Part shown: positions 43,268 through 52,348 of the stretch, one piece after another | How positions within the stretch are numbered: position 1 is the first letter of the stretch | Layout of the letters: each line of letters begins with the position of its first letter | NCBI GenBank assembly: GCA_963786985.1 | Contig: CAWBBL010000025.1 | Span: 496,001 to 560,000 of the forward strand | DNA from: Desertimonas sp963786985 | Lineage (GTDB): Bacteria; Actinomycetota; Acidimicrobiia; Acidimicrobiales; Ilumatobacteraceae | Direction: 5' to 3' | Length of the DNA: 64,000 nt | The notes under the pieces: model-generated | Databases searched by the model: none | What the model was told of the DNA's origin: nothing | The model's input: only the letters and a program-made list of their open reading frames with translations | Made by a program: the position numbers and the translations under genes

Positions 43268-43669
43268 TCACCGTCGTTTGGCCGTGGACGTGTTGAGGGT
43301 CACGGCGTCACCAACCAGGGTCGTGAACGCCTTGACGTCGATCTGGTCGCCTTCGTGGAAGTCGATCGCCCGCCGTGTGTTCCCTTCCAGACTCGAGTTG
43401 AACAGACCGGCGGGATCCTCCAGCGCCGCGCCTTTGGCGAACGTCACCTTGACCACCGACTTGTACGTCTCACCGGTGCAGACCATTCCATCGTGCGACC
43501 ACACCGGAACCCCTCGCCACTTCCACTCCTCGACGACGTCTGGGTCGGCTTGCTTGACCAAGTCACGGATCCGGCTGAGCATCTCGCCGCGCCAATCACC
43601 GAGCTCCGCGACTCTCTCGTCGATCAGCTGAGAAGGAGTCCTGTTGTCCTGCGACCCGCTCTTGTTCAT
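43268..43669 (-). CDS. DUF1801 family protein
   Basis: 133 residues from ATG 43669 with GGAGT upstream. WRGEMLSRIRDLVKQADPDV, EEWKWRGVPVWSHDGM, YKSVVKVTFAKGAALEDP and SLEGNTRRAIDFHEGD match DUF1801 (YdhG/SufE-like fold) proteins. The function of the family is unknown; some members are linked to iron or stress. Divergent from the secreted protein at 43726. Confidence 0.85.
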   Translation of the reverse strand: MNKSGSQDNRTPSQLIDERVAELGDWRGEMLSRIRDLVKQADPDVVEEWKWRGVPVWSHDGMVCTGETYKSVVKVTFAKGAALEDPAGLFNSSLEGNTRRAIDFHEGDQIDVKAFTTLVGDAVTLNTSTAKRR

Positions 43670-43725
43670 GGCACCCACGCTACGTCGCCGACACCGCCCG
43701 ACCGGGTTCGGTAACATCCGGCCGC

Positions 43726-44556
43726 GTGTTCCGCAGCCTGGCCCTGTCGAGCGCCGCCGGGCTCGCCTGGCTGGCACCGGCAGCGTTGGACAGCACCCCG
43801 CCGACGAGCGATCCGCAGACCACGGATCAGCAGGCGGAGCTGGACACCACCCCCGAGTTCGAGCGCAAACTCGCCGAGCTGGCGTTCGCCCTGTATCTCG
43901 GCGACGAACTGGACGTCGACGCCGGGACCTATGCGTGCACCGAACCATCGAGTCTGACGGTCGGCACGACGCTGACGTGTTTCACGCTGATCGATGATCA
44001 ACGGGTCGTCGTCGCCGTGACCGAGTTGACCGGCTCCTCCGGCATCTACGAGTTCGAGATCGTCAGCGACCAGCAGATCGGGACCGACGAGACCCCGTCA
44101 ACCGACGCGGGAGCATCGACGACCACCCTGCCGACGCCCGTGTTGATCACCACCGTCGCCCCGCTGTCCCGACCCGATGTCGATCTGCTCGCCTTCGGCG
44201 CACGCATCAACCACGACGCCGCGGCGTACGTCAGCACTCTGACCGCTGACGACGGGATCGTCGAGAGCGCCGCCTACTCGTGGGACACCGAGTCCGCCAC
44301 CGTGGCGGTGTCATCGACCTTGGCGCCCACCTCCGCCAACGGGCTCGACGCCGCGGCTTGGGTCATCACCCGTGACCGGGCGATGGATCTGTGGAAGCGC
44401 GAGAGCCCGTTCCGAGCGTCTGGCACGTCGATCCACCCGAGCCTGGAGGTCACCGTCGATGGAGTTCGCTTCGTGTCCGACTTCGAGCTCTGCGTCCAGA
44501 TCGCCGACCAGACGATTGCCATGGGCGACTGGCTCGCCGCGGCTCGGCGCACGTGA
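43726..44556 (+). CDS. Secreted protein, paralogue of the protein at 52349
   Basis: 276 residues from a GTG. Signal-like N terminus MFRSLALSSAAGLAWLAPAA, then a domain with Cys pair YACTEPSSLTVGTTLTCFTL (a C-P-G-C spacing like DUF4333), a Thr/Pro-rich linker and a C-terminal domain with SIHPSLEVTVDGVRFVSDFE and IADQTIAMGDWL. The same two blocks occur in the protein at 52349. Function unknown; both are probably outside the membrane. Confidence 0.72.
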   Translation: MFRSLALSSAAGLAWLAPAALDSTPPTSDPQTTDQQAELDTTPEFERKLAELAFALYLGDELDVDAGTYACTEPSSLTVGTTLTCFTLIDDQRVVVAVTELTGSSGIYEFEIVSDQQIGTDETPSTDAGASTTTLPTPVLITTVAPLSRPDVDLLAFGARINHDAAAYVSTLTADDGIVESAAYSWDTESATVAVSSTLAPTSANGLDAAAWVITRDRAMDLWKRESPFRASGTSIHPSLEVTVDGVRFVSDFELCVQIADQTIAMGDWLAAARRT

Positions 44557-44565
44557 ACGAACGCG

Positions 44566-45138
44566 TTAGATCGAGCCGGTCACGGTTTCATTGAAGGCCG
44601 TCAGGACCGGGCCGCGGCGACGGATCTCGATCCGACAGATCGACGCCTGGGACAGGTGGGAGCGCCACGAGATACCGATCGTCGCCCCCAACGCCCAGGC
44701 GACGGCCGACTTGATCGGCGACACGTGGGTCACGACCGCGACGTCGGAATCCGCGGCGAGCCGGCTGAGCTCCTCACAGGCGTCGCGGACGCGAAGGTCG
44801 AGTTGGGCCAAGGATTCGCCGCCACTCGGCACGTACTCGACGTCCGCCTGCCAATGGTCCCAAGCCTCCGACGGGGTGTCGGTAATCGCGGCACCCTCGA
44901 AGATCCCGTAACTCAGTTCGACCCACCGCTCGTCCGTTTGGTACGGGATCCCAAACGCCTCGGCGGTCTCCGTCGCCCGCCGCAACGGACTGCTGATCAG
45001 CACGTCGACCGGACCAACGTGCTCGGCGACGAGTGCCGCCTGTTTGCGGCCGACGTCGTCGAGCGGCTCGTCGATGCGCCCCTGCAGTCGCCCCGCGGCA
45101 TTGAGTGCGGTACGCCCGTGGCGCACCAGGATCAGCAC
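44566..45138 (-). CDS. Histidine phosphatase family protein
   Basis: 190 residues from a GTG. Active-site RHG: MLILVRHGRTALNAAGRLQG with His7; SSPLRRATETAEA; ELSYGIFEG with catalytic Glu; VVTHVSPIKSAVAWAL with the second His. Acid phosphatase/phosphoglycerate mutase type; small-molecule substrate unknown. It is 12 bases downstream of the next minus-strand gene and may share its transcript. Confidence 0.86.
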   Translation of the reverse strand: MLILVRHGRTALNAAGRLQGRIDEPLDDVGRKQAALVAEHVGPVDVLISSPLRRATETAEAFGIPYQTDERWVELSYGIFEGAAITDTPSEAWDHWQADVEYVPSGGESLAQLDLRVRDACEELSRLAADSDVAVVTHVSPIKSAVAWALGATIGISWRSHLSQASICRIEIRRRGPVLTAFNETVTGSI

Positions 45139-45150
45139 GACTTCAGTGAA

Positions 45151-45630
45151 TCACAGTGTCGGGTCGAACAACCTGCCGCTTCTCGAGACCGCTCGCCGCC
45201 GGGCCCCGTCAGCGAGACCTGCCCGTCGCCACACCCACACGACGATGGTCAGACCGATCGCCTCCAGCGGCAGATTCCACCATCCGCGCTGCACCGCGGG
45301 GAGTGGTTCGTCGCCGATCGACGCCCCGGTGAACGGCCACCAGAACACGTCCGTGGTCGCCCACGCGCCGTCGAAGACCAAGTGCAAGAAGGTGCCGATC
45401 GCCAGCCCGAGGAGCAGCGTGCGACGCGGCCGGCGTCCCACGCTGGCCGCCATGACACCGATCAACAGCGCGACACTGAATGCCAGCGAGTGCATCCAGC
45501 GCATCCCTCCGAACAGCGCGTCGAGCTCCGGTAGCAGCGCCCCCACCACCAACAACCGGTAGTCGAACCGGTCATCGCGAAACACGTACCAGACGGCGAT
45601 CACCGCCGTGCCGATGAACCAGAGGAACAC
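45151..45630 (-). CDS. Membrane protein, DUF457/YdjM-like metal-dependent hydrolase
   Basis: 159 residues from a GTG, four to five membrane segments. DYRLLVVGALLPELDALFGG, MHSLAFSVALLIGVMAA, GTFLHLVFDGAW and TDVFWWPFTG recall the YdjM/DUF457 family, in which His and Asp residues at membrane ends are kept (GALLPELD, MHS, HLVFDG). Function uncertain. Lies between the zinc-ribbon and histidine phosphatase genes. Confidence 0.7.
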   Translation of the reverse strand: MFLWFIGTAVIAVWYVFRDDRFDYRLLVVGALLPELDALFGGMRWMHSLAFSVALLIGVMAASVGRRPRRTLLLGLAIGTFLHLVFDGAWATTDVFWWPFTGASIGDEPLPAVQRGWWNLPLEAIGLTIVVWVWRRAGLADGARRRAVSRSGRLFDPTL

Positions 45631-45648
45631 CCGCGCCGCCGGTGTCGT

Positions 45649-46353
45649 TCAGGGGATCAGCATCCGCCCGCACTGCGGGCAGTCGGTGTACTCGCCTGCC
45701 GGCGTCGACTTGACGGCATCGAGTTCGAAGGTCGACAGATCGAGATGGCAGCCACTACACCGCCGGCCGTCGAGCTTGGCGACGGCGACACCACCGTGGC
45801 GCGCCCGGCGCGCCTCGTAGTCCGTCAGCGCTCCGCCCTCGACTCGGGTCACCGCGTCGGCACGCTGCACGGTGAGGTCCGCCAGCTGTTGATCGATGGC
45901 TGCCTCGGCCGCCGCCAGGTCGGCGGTGGCCCGCTCGGAACCGGCGGCGAGCTCGATCTCGGCGCGATGCGCCGAGGTGAGGTCGTCGACGACCTGGGCC
46001 TGCTCCTCGAGGCTGGCCAGCTCGGCATCGTCGAGCTCGTCGCGGCGCGCCGCGAGCATGTCGAGCTCGTGGGTCAAGGCGTCCGCCTCGCGTGGCGAGG
46101 TGACCGTGCGCAGCTGGGCCTGCAGCCGCTCGCGCTGGGTGGTCAGCTCGGAACCGAGCAACTCCGCCTTTTCGATGGACTCGGTGAGCGCGCCCTGACG
46201 GGCGATCAGCTCGGCGATGTGCCGGGCGGTGCGGGCAAGAGCGCCCGAGGCCTCCTGGGCGGCGGTGCGCTCGGGCAGGTTGGCGCGCCGAAACGTGAGC
46301 TGGTCGATCGTCGAGTCGAACCGCTGCAGCTCGAGAAGGTCGTCGCTCAGCAC
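45649..46353 (-). CDS. Coiled-coil C4 zinc-ribbon protein (CdsZ/zf-RING_7 type)
   Basis: 234 residues from GTG 46353. A long antiparallel coiled coil (about 1-180, LLELQRFDSTIDQLTFRR at the start) and a C-terminal zinc ribbon with CSGCHLDLS and CPQCGRMLIP. This matches a widespread family (Helicobacter HP0958, C. difficile and mycobacterial members) thought to act as nucleic-acid or protein adaptors. The start overlaps the end of the PBP gene as GTGCTGA if the PBP reading is repaired. As sequenced, the frame is open and continuous with the PBP. Confidence 0.84.
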   Translation of the reverse strand: MLSDDLLELQRFDSTIDQLTFRRANLPERTAAQEASGALARTARHIAELIARQGALTESIEKAELLGSELTTQRERLQAQLRTVTSPREADALTHELDMLAARRDELDDAELASLEEQAQVVDDLTSAHRAEIELAAGSERATADLAAAEAAIDQQLADLTVQRADAVTRVEGGALTDYEARRARHGGVAVAKLDGRRCSGCHLDLSTFELDAVKSTPAGEYTDCPQCGRMLIP

Positions 46354-48597
46354 GCAGCGACCCGGTAGTCGAGCGGGACCGTGTTGATCGGTGCTCGCGG
46401 GTCGAGCACGTTGGGCGGGATCGTCGTGCCCGACTCGACTCGGCTGTACACCGGCCTCTGCACCGTGGCCGGCGGCGCGCGCCGGCGTGGTGTCCGGCGG
46501 GACAGTTGTCGGCGGAGCCGCCGGTTGGGCGAAGCCGGCGGGTTGTTCAGGAGCGGCCGGAGGGGCAGTGGCATTCGGGTCGACGACGGTGTTGTATCCG
46601 GTGATCACGTAGATGCACTCGCTACCTGGGAGGTACAGCCGTTGTGGAGCACGGGCCGCCGCCGGTGGCGCCGGCCAGTCCTCGCCGGGCAGGAACGCGT
46701 GGGCATTGTTCATGTACTGCTGCCAGATCTGCGTCGGGTACAGGCCGCCCTGGACGCGATCCTGATCGAATCCCGGGACGTTGACCATCGGTGTGTAGGC
46801 GTCCGGGTCGCCGACCCAAACAGCTGTCGTCAACTGCGGCGTGAAGCCGACGAACCACGCATTCGTGTTGTTGACCTGCGTGCCCGTCTTGCCGGCGGCG
46901 GGGACGTTGAGCGGGTAGCGACGCCCGGTCCCATTGACCAGCACGCCCTTGAGCACGTCGACGGCTTGCAGGGCGACGCCTGGATCGAGGACCTGGACAC
47001 CGGGATCGCTGTGCGTGTACACCCGCTCACCCTGCCAATCGTCGACGTACTCGACGAAGTACGGCTCCATGTGCAAGCCCTCGTTGGCAATCGTCTGGGC
47101 GCCCGATGCCATGTCGAGCGGCGACATCGGGTTGGCCCCGGTGGCCAGCGCGGGGAACGGCTGCAACGGATCGCGGTCGGTCTCCGGCTGTCCGGCGTAG
47201 AGGTACGGCGACTTGGCCATCGCGTACGTCTCGCTCACGACTCGGTTGAGCCCGACGATCTGGGCCAACCGGGCGTAGGCGCAGTTGATCGAGTACCAGG
47301 TCATCGCCCGCAACGAATCTGGTTGGCGACTGACGGCGTCGCGAATCTCGAACGGCTCGGTGGGATCGCCGGGGTTGGGGAGAACGCAGGGCCGCTGGCC
47401 GTCGATGACGTCGTCGGGCGAGGCTCCCGCCTGGAGCGCCGCAGCGAGGATGAAGAGCTTCTGGCTGGAACCCGTCTGACGGGGCGCGAGGGCCATGTTG
47501 ACCTCGTTCTCGCCGGGCACGAAACCGCGCCCGCCGACCATGGCCACGATCGCCCCGGTGTTCGTGTTCAGCGAGACCATCGCCGCGTCGAACCCCTGCT
47601 GCGTGTCGGGGAGCAGGTTGCGGGCCTGCTCGGCCATCTGCTGGAACTGGGGGCGCAGCGTGGTGTGGATCTCCAGGCCGCCGCGGTACAGCGCCGCCTC
47701 GCGCTTGGCGAACGTGTCGCCGAGGATGTCGCTGCGGTTGAGCAGGTAGTCGCGCAGCGCCTCGGTGTAGTACGTGCGCGGCAGCTCGGGCTGATCGGCC
47801 GTTCGGGTCTGGACGCGTGCCGGCACCTCGAACGTGTCGAGCGTGGCCTGGCCGTCCGCCTCGGTCATCTCGCCGGTGTCGACGAGGAGGTCGACGACCT
47901 GGGCGAAGCGAGCACGGCTGCGCTCGGGGTTGTCGATCGGGTCGTACCCGGACGGCGAGCGCACGAGCCCGGCGAGGTACGCCGCTTCGATGAACGTCAA
48001 CTGGTCGACGGTCTTGCCGAAGTACGTCTCGGCCGCCGCCTTCACGCCGTAGGCGTTGTTCCCGAAGAAGACGGTGTTGAGGTAGCGCTCGAGGATCTCG
48101 TCCTTGGTGTACTGGTTCTCCAGCATCATCGCGTAGTGGATCTGCAGCGCCTTGTAGCGAAAGTCGCGATCGATGCCACCGAGGAACTCGTTCTTGGCGA
48201 CCTGCATCGAGATCGTCGACGCGCCCTGCTGCGGGGAATCCGACGCGACGTTGGACAGCACGGCGCGCACCAGGCTGCGGGCATTGATCCCGTTGTGCGT
48301 GTAGTACTCGTTGTCCTCGACCACGAGGAAGGCGTGGCGCACGGGCTCGGGGATGTCGGCCAGGGCGATCGGCTGGCTGTTCTGGCGTTGGAACGTGGCG
48401 ATGAGGCTGCCGTCGGCGTCGTACACGTGAGTCGGTCGGGCGAGCGGCTGGAACGCCGGCAGGGTCACCGGCTCGCCCTCCCACGAGTTCGCCACACCCC
48501 ACACACGCGGGGCCACGGCAACGATGACCGCGCCGAACAGCAGAGCTGCGGCCATGGCAATGACGCCCAGCCGGCAGATCCAGGTGATCGCACGCAT
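46347..48597 (-). CDS. Bifunctional penicillin-binding protein (class A), frame break near the C terminus
   Basis: About 750 residues from ATG 48597. One N-terminal membrane anchor (1-30); GT51 glycosyltransferase with catalytic Glu94 in VVEDNEYYTHNG and GASTISMQVAKNEF; transpeptidase with nucleophile Ser377 in TGSSQK, SxN motif in YSINCAYARL and KTG in AAGKTGTQVNN. It builds and cross-links peptidoglycan. In the Pro/Ala-rich tail near 46475 the coding signal moves to another frame that ends TTIPPNVLDPRAPINTVPLD plus eight residues and a TGA at 46347. One extra base in GC-rich sequence would explain it. Confidence 0.86.
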
Positions 48598-48645
48598 GAC
48601 CCACGAGGCTAACGGTGCAGGACGGCGGGCTAGCGTCGCCGCGCA

Positions 48646-49599
48646 GTGATCGACACGGTGGATCAGCGACGACGTCCATTCCGTTTCGGGATCCAGGTGG
48701 CGGCGCCCTACGACGCCAAGGGATGGGTCGACTTGGCGCGCCAGGTCGAGGATCTCGGCTACTCGACGTTCACGATGCCCGACCATTTCAACCAGCAGCT
48801 CGCACCGGTCCCGGCGCTGATGACTGCCGCGGCGGCCACCGAGCGCCTGCGCATCGGCGCCCTCGTCTTCGACAACGATTACAAGCACCCGGTCGTGCTC
48901 GCCAAGGAGTTGGCGACGATGGACGTGCTGTCCGACGGCCGCTTGGAGCTCGGCATCGGCGCCGGCTGGATGGCCAGCGACTACGAAGCTTCAGGCATCC
49001 CGTACGACCCGCCCGGCGTGCGCATCGACCGTTTCGAGGAGGCTGTCGCGGTGATCAAGGGCGTCCTCTCGGAAGGGCCGTTCTCGTTCGCCGGCCGGCA
49101 TTACTCGATCACCGACTACGACGGTGCGCCGCTGCCGATCCAGCGGCCGCACCCACCGCTACTCATTGGAGGCGGTGGCCCGAGAGTCCTGTCGATCGCC
49201 GCGCGGGAAGCCGACATCGTCGGCATCAATGGGACGATGACGACCGGCTCGATCGGACCCGAGGCGCTGGCGACGATGAGCTACGAGACCGTCGTCGACC
49301 GGATCGGCGTCGTCCGCCAGGCGGCAGGGTCGCGGATCGACGACATCGAGTTGAACATCCGGGCCTTCTTCGTCAGCGTCACGGAGGACGCGGCCACCGC
49401 CATCGACAACATGGCTGCCTGGGTCAAGGTCGAGCCGGCACTCATCGCCGCAAGCCCGTTCGCCCTCGTCGGCACCGTCAGCGAGATCACCGAGACCTTG
49501 GTGCGACGCCGCGAGGAACTTGGCTTCAGCTACGTGATCGTCGGTCCCGGCGAGGTCGAGTCGTTCGCCCCGGTCGTCGCCGCGTTGACCGGGACCTGA
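48646..49599 (+). CDS. LLM-class F420-dependent oxidoreductase
   Basis: 317 residues from GTG 48646. FRFGIQVAAPYDAKGWVDLA, YSTFTMPDHFNQQL, GALVFDNDYKHPVVLAKELA, LSDGRLELGIGAGWMASDYE and RPHPPLLIGGGGPRVLSIAA are typical of the TIGR03621 subgroup of F420-dependent LLM enzymes. The substrate is unknown. Divergent from the PBP gene. It converges with glgC across an 88-base gap. Confidence 0.83.
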   Translation: MIDTVDQRRRPFRFGIQVAAPYDAKGWVDLARQVEDLGYSTFTMPDHFNQQLAPVPALMTAAAATERLRIGALVFDNDYKHPVVLAKELATMDVLSDGRLELGIGAGWMASDYEASGIPYDPPGVRIDRFEEAVAVIKGVLSEGPFSFAGRHYSITDYDGAPLPIQRPHPPLLIGGGGPRVLSIAAREADIVGINGTMTTGSIGPEALATMSYETVVDRIGVVRQAAGSRIDDIELNIRAFFVSVTEDAATAIDNMAAWVKVEPALIAASPFALVGTVSEITETLVRRREELGFSYVIVGPGEVESFAPVVAALTGT

Positions 49600-49687
49600 G
49601 TCCGCGGCGACCGCTCATCGGAGTGTTTCCGGCCGACACGCCCCACCGCCAACACTCGGTTGACCGCAAACACTCGGGTGGAAGGAT

Positions 49688-50905
49688 TTACAGCCGTCGG
49701 TCCTTCTCGATGACGGCGATGCCGCTGTCGCTCACCGTGAACAGCTCGCGGTCCTTGTCGGGCTCGTGACCGATGCGGTACCAGTCGGGCACCTCGACGT
49801 TCTTGTCGATGATGCAGCGGTGGAGGCGGGCACCGACGCCGACGCGCACCCCGGGGAACAGGATGCTGTCGGTGACGTGTGCGTCGTTCGACACGTAGCA
49901 GCCGGGGGCGATGATCGAACGTTCGACGTGGGCACCCGACACGATCGACCCCTGACACAGCAGGCAGCCGTCGACGTAGGCCGGCTCCCAGCCCGGACCA
50001 CGTGACACCTTGGCCGGAGGGTCGGCACCGTGGAACGTGTACACCGGCCACTCGTTGTTGTACAGGTTGAACGCCGGCAACGGGGCGATGAGGTCCATGT
50101 TGGCGATGTAGTACGAGTCGATCGTGCCGACGTCGCGCCAGTAGCCGCGCTCCCGATCGTCCTGCCCCGGCACGATGTTGCGCGAGAAGTCGTAGACGTG
50201 GGCGACGCCTTGCTTCGTGAGCGCCGGGATCACGTGGCCGCCGAGATCTGTGTACGTGCTCTCGCGCGGCGTGACGACGTCGATCAACGTGTGCGTGTCG
50301 AACACGTAGTTGCCCATCGAGGCGAGACAGCGCCCGTCGTCGCCGGGCATCGTCGGTGGTTCCTCGACCTTCTCGAGGAAGTCGAGGATCCGCCCGTCGG
50401 CGTCGGACTCGATGACGCCGAACTCGCGGGCCTCCTGCTTGGGCACGGGAATCGCCGCCACGGTCACCCCGGCGCCGACCTCGACGTGGTGATCGATCAT
50501 CTGCTGCGGGTCCATGCGGTAGATGTGGTCGGCACCGAACACGCAAACGAGATCCGGATTCTCGTCAGAGATCAGGTTGAGGTTCTGGTAGATCGCGTCG
50601 GCCGAGCCGGAGAACCAGAACGGGCCGCGGCGCATCTGCGCCGGAACGGGTGTCACGTACTGGCCGAGCAACGTCGAGAACCGCCACGTCTGACTGACAT
50701 GACGATCGAGACTGTGACTCTTGTACTGGGTGAGCACGACCATCTTGAGCAGACCGGCATTGGCGAAGTTCGACAGCGCGAAGTCGATCAGCCGGTAGCT
50801 GCCGGCAAACGGCACGGCCGGTTTGGCCCGGTCGTTGGTGAGTGGTTGCAGTCGCTTGCCCTCGCCCCCGGCGAGGATGATCACGAGGACTCGCGGTTCG
50901 GCCAC
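49688..50905 (-). CDS. glgC: Glucose-1-phosphate adenylyltransferase
   Basis: 405 residues from a GTG. LVIILAGGEGKRLQPLTNDR and AKPAVPFAGSYRLIDFALSN at the nucleotide site, FWFSGSADAIYQNLNLI, FGADHIYRMD, EFGVIESDADGRILDFLEK, YWRDVGTIDSYYIANMDL, then a left-handed beta-helix with SIVSGAHVERSIIAPGCYVS. It makes ADP-glucose, the first committed step of glycogen. glgA follows upstream on the same strand by 9 bases. Confidence 0.94.
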   Translation of the reverse strand: MAEPRVLVIILAGGEGKRLQPLTNDRAKPAVPFAGSYRLIDFALSNFANAGLLKMVVLTQYKSHSLDRHVSQTWRFSTLLGQYVTPVPAQMRRGPFWFSGSADAIYQNLNLISDENPDLVCVFGADHIYRMDPQQMIDHHVEVGAGVTVAAIPVPKQEAREFGVIESDADGRILDFLEKVEEPPTMPGDDGRCLASMGNYVFDTHTLIDVVTPRESTYTDLGGHVIPALTKQGVAHVYDFSRNIVPGQDDRERGYWRDVGTIDSYYIANMDLIAPLPAFNLYNNEWPVYTFHGADPPAKVSRGPGWEPAYVDGCLLCQGSIVSGAHVERSIIAPGCYVSNDAHVTDSILFPGVRVGVGARLHRCIIDKNVEVPDWYRIGHEPDKDRELFTVSDSGIAVIEKDRRL

Positions 50906-50914
50906 GGGGCGAAC

Positions 50915-52312
50915 CTACTCCGCGTCGCCGATCAGCCGTTGGTACAACTCGACGTACTCCCGCGCCGGTCCGCTCCATGACCAGTCGAGCTTCATCCCAC
51001 GACCGGACAACGTGGCCCGAGCGCGAGCGGTGGCGAGATGTCGGGCGGCTCGGAACAGCGCCGACGTGAACGCCACCGATGTCGTCTCCGGAGCGCGGAA
51101 GCCCGTGCCATTGGAGTCCTCGTCGGCGTCGGCAACCGTGTCGTGAAGACCGCCCACATCGGTGACGACAGGAATTGCCCCGTAGCGCATGGCCTGCATC
51201 TGGGTCAGCCCACACGGCTCGAAGCGGCTCGGGACGAGCAGCAGATCGGCGCCGCCGTGAAGCAGGTGGGCGAACGGATCGTCGTAGCCGTTGACGAAGC
51301 AGAACCACTCCGGTTCAGCCTCCGCCGCGGTCGCCAACGCCTCGGCGATGTTCGCCTCGCCCGACCCGAGGACGACGAGGCGCAGCGGGATCGAGCGAAG
51401 GATCGGCACGATCGGCACGAGCAGGTCGGCCCCCTTCTGGCCAGTCAGCCGGGAGACGACGACGGCCAGCGGCACATCGTCGTCAGCGAACCCGGCTCGT
51501 TCGCGGATCGCCGCCCGGTTGGCCGCCCGGGCAACTGTGCGCTCGGGCTTCTTCGTGCTCGCCGCATAGTTGGCCACCAGCGCCGCATCGGTGTCCGGGT
51601 TCCACACGTCCGTATCGATGCCGTTGAGGATCCCACTGACGGCCGCCCATCGATGGCGCAAGGCCCCGTCGAGACCGAATCCGCCGTCGGCGGTGAGGAT
51701 CTCGGCGGCGTGGGTCGGCGACACGGCGACGATCGCGTCGGCGAGGGCGATCGCTCCGCTGAGCGGATTGGTTCCGCCGAACCACTCGTAATGCCAACCC
51801 CGCGGGCCGAGGTGTGGCAGCCACGCTCCGTCGGTGAACCCCTGGTAGGCGATGTTGTGCAAGGACAGGACGCTGGGGATCGAGCCGTCGAGGGCGGCGA
51901 GTGTGGCGCCCGTGTGCCAGTCGTTGAGATGGATCAGGTCAGGTGCCGTGGAGTCGGCGATCGCCGCGATCGCCTGGCAAAACGCCAGGAACCGGCGGTC
52001 GTTGTCCGGCCATCCACTTCCGTCGGGCTGCAGATATGGATGACTGCGCGCCAGACGCGGCGCGTCGACGAGGTTGAGCGCACCGACGTCGGCGTGCCGC
52101 CCAGTGCGCAGGCGGGCCGGTCCGGCCCATCCGGGAACCGAGAGATCGCGGGTCGCCTCATCGGCCAGTTCGATGCCGCCGTAATCGGGCATCACGAGGT
52201 CGACATCGACACCTTGACGGCGCAATTCGGCGACGAGCCCGCCAGCGGCCTGGGCGAGTCCGCCGACCGCGGCGATCGGAGCCAACTCGGCGGTGGCGAA
52301 GAGCACGCGCAC
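50915..52312 (-). CDS. glgA: Glycogen synthase (GT5)
   Basis: 465 residues from a GTG. GHADVGALNLVDAPRLARSH, LIHLNDWHTGATLAAL, SLHNIAYQG, GILNGIDTDVWNPDTD, VVSRLTGQKGADLLVPIV and SRFEPCGLTQMQAMRYGAIP are GT5 hallmarks. It adds glucose from ADP-glucose to alpha-1,4 chains. The N-terminal KTGGLADV motif, whose Lys contacts ADP-glucose, reads AVGGLAQA here, so the usual Lys is missing; activity may differ. Operon with glgC. Confidence 0.87.
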   Translation of the reverse strand: MRVLFATAELAPIAAVGGLAQAAGGLVAELRRQGVDVDLVMPDYGGIELADEATRDLSVPGWAGPARLRTGRHADVGALNLVDAPRLARSHPYLQPDGSGWPDNDRRFLAFCQAIAAIADSTAPDLIHLNDWHTGATLAALDGSIPSVLSLHNIAYQGFTDGAWLPHLGPRGWHYEWFGGTNPLSGAIALADAIVAVSPTHAAEILTADGGFGLDGALRHRWAAVSGILNGIDTDVWNPDTDAALVANYAASTKKPERTVARAANRAAIRERAGFADDDVPLAVVVSRLTGQKGADLLVPIVPILRSIPLRLVVLGSGEANIAEALATAAEAEPEWFCFVNGYDDPFAHLLHGGADLLLVPSRFEPCGLTQMQAMRYGAIPVVTDVGGLHDTVADADEDSNGTGFRAPETTSVAFTSALFRAARHLATARARATLSGRGMKLDWSWSGPAREYVELYQRLIGDAE

Positions 52313-52348
52313 TCCCCCATCATGCTCGCCGGGAGTAACCTCCGCGCC

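Noticed and set aside
43210..43296. Short plus-strand frame MNADTRSFVDVALE...
   Set aside because: Only 28 codons, no ribosome site, and it overlaps the DUF1801 gene end.
46381..48612. Long open frame of 743 codons on the plus strand
   Set aside because: It lies wholly opposite the penicillin-binding protein gene, has no recognisable motif and has the Arg/Val/Gly/Asp composition typical of antisense frames in high-GC DNA.
49610..49680. Inverted repeat CGGAGTGTTT / AAACACTCGG between convergent genes
   Set aside because: The loop is over 30 bases and the match is imperfect; too weak to call a terminator.
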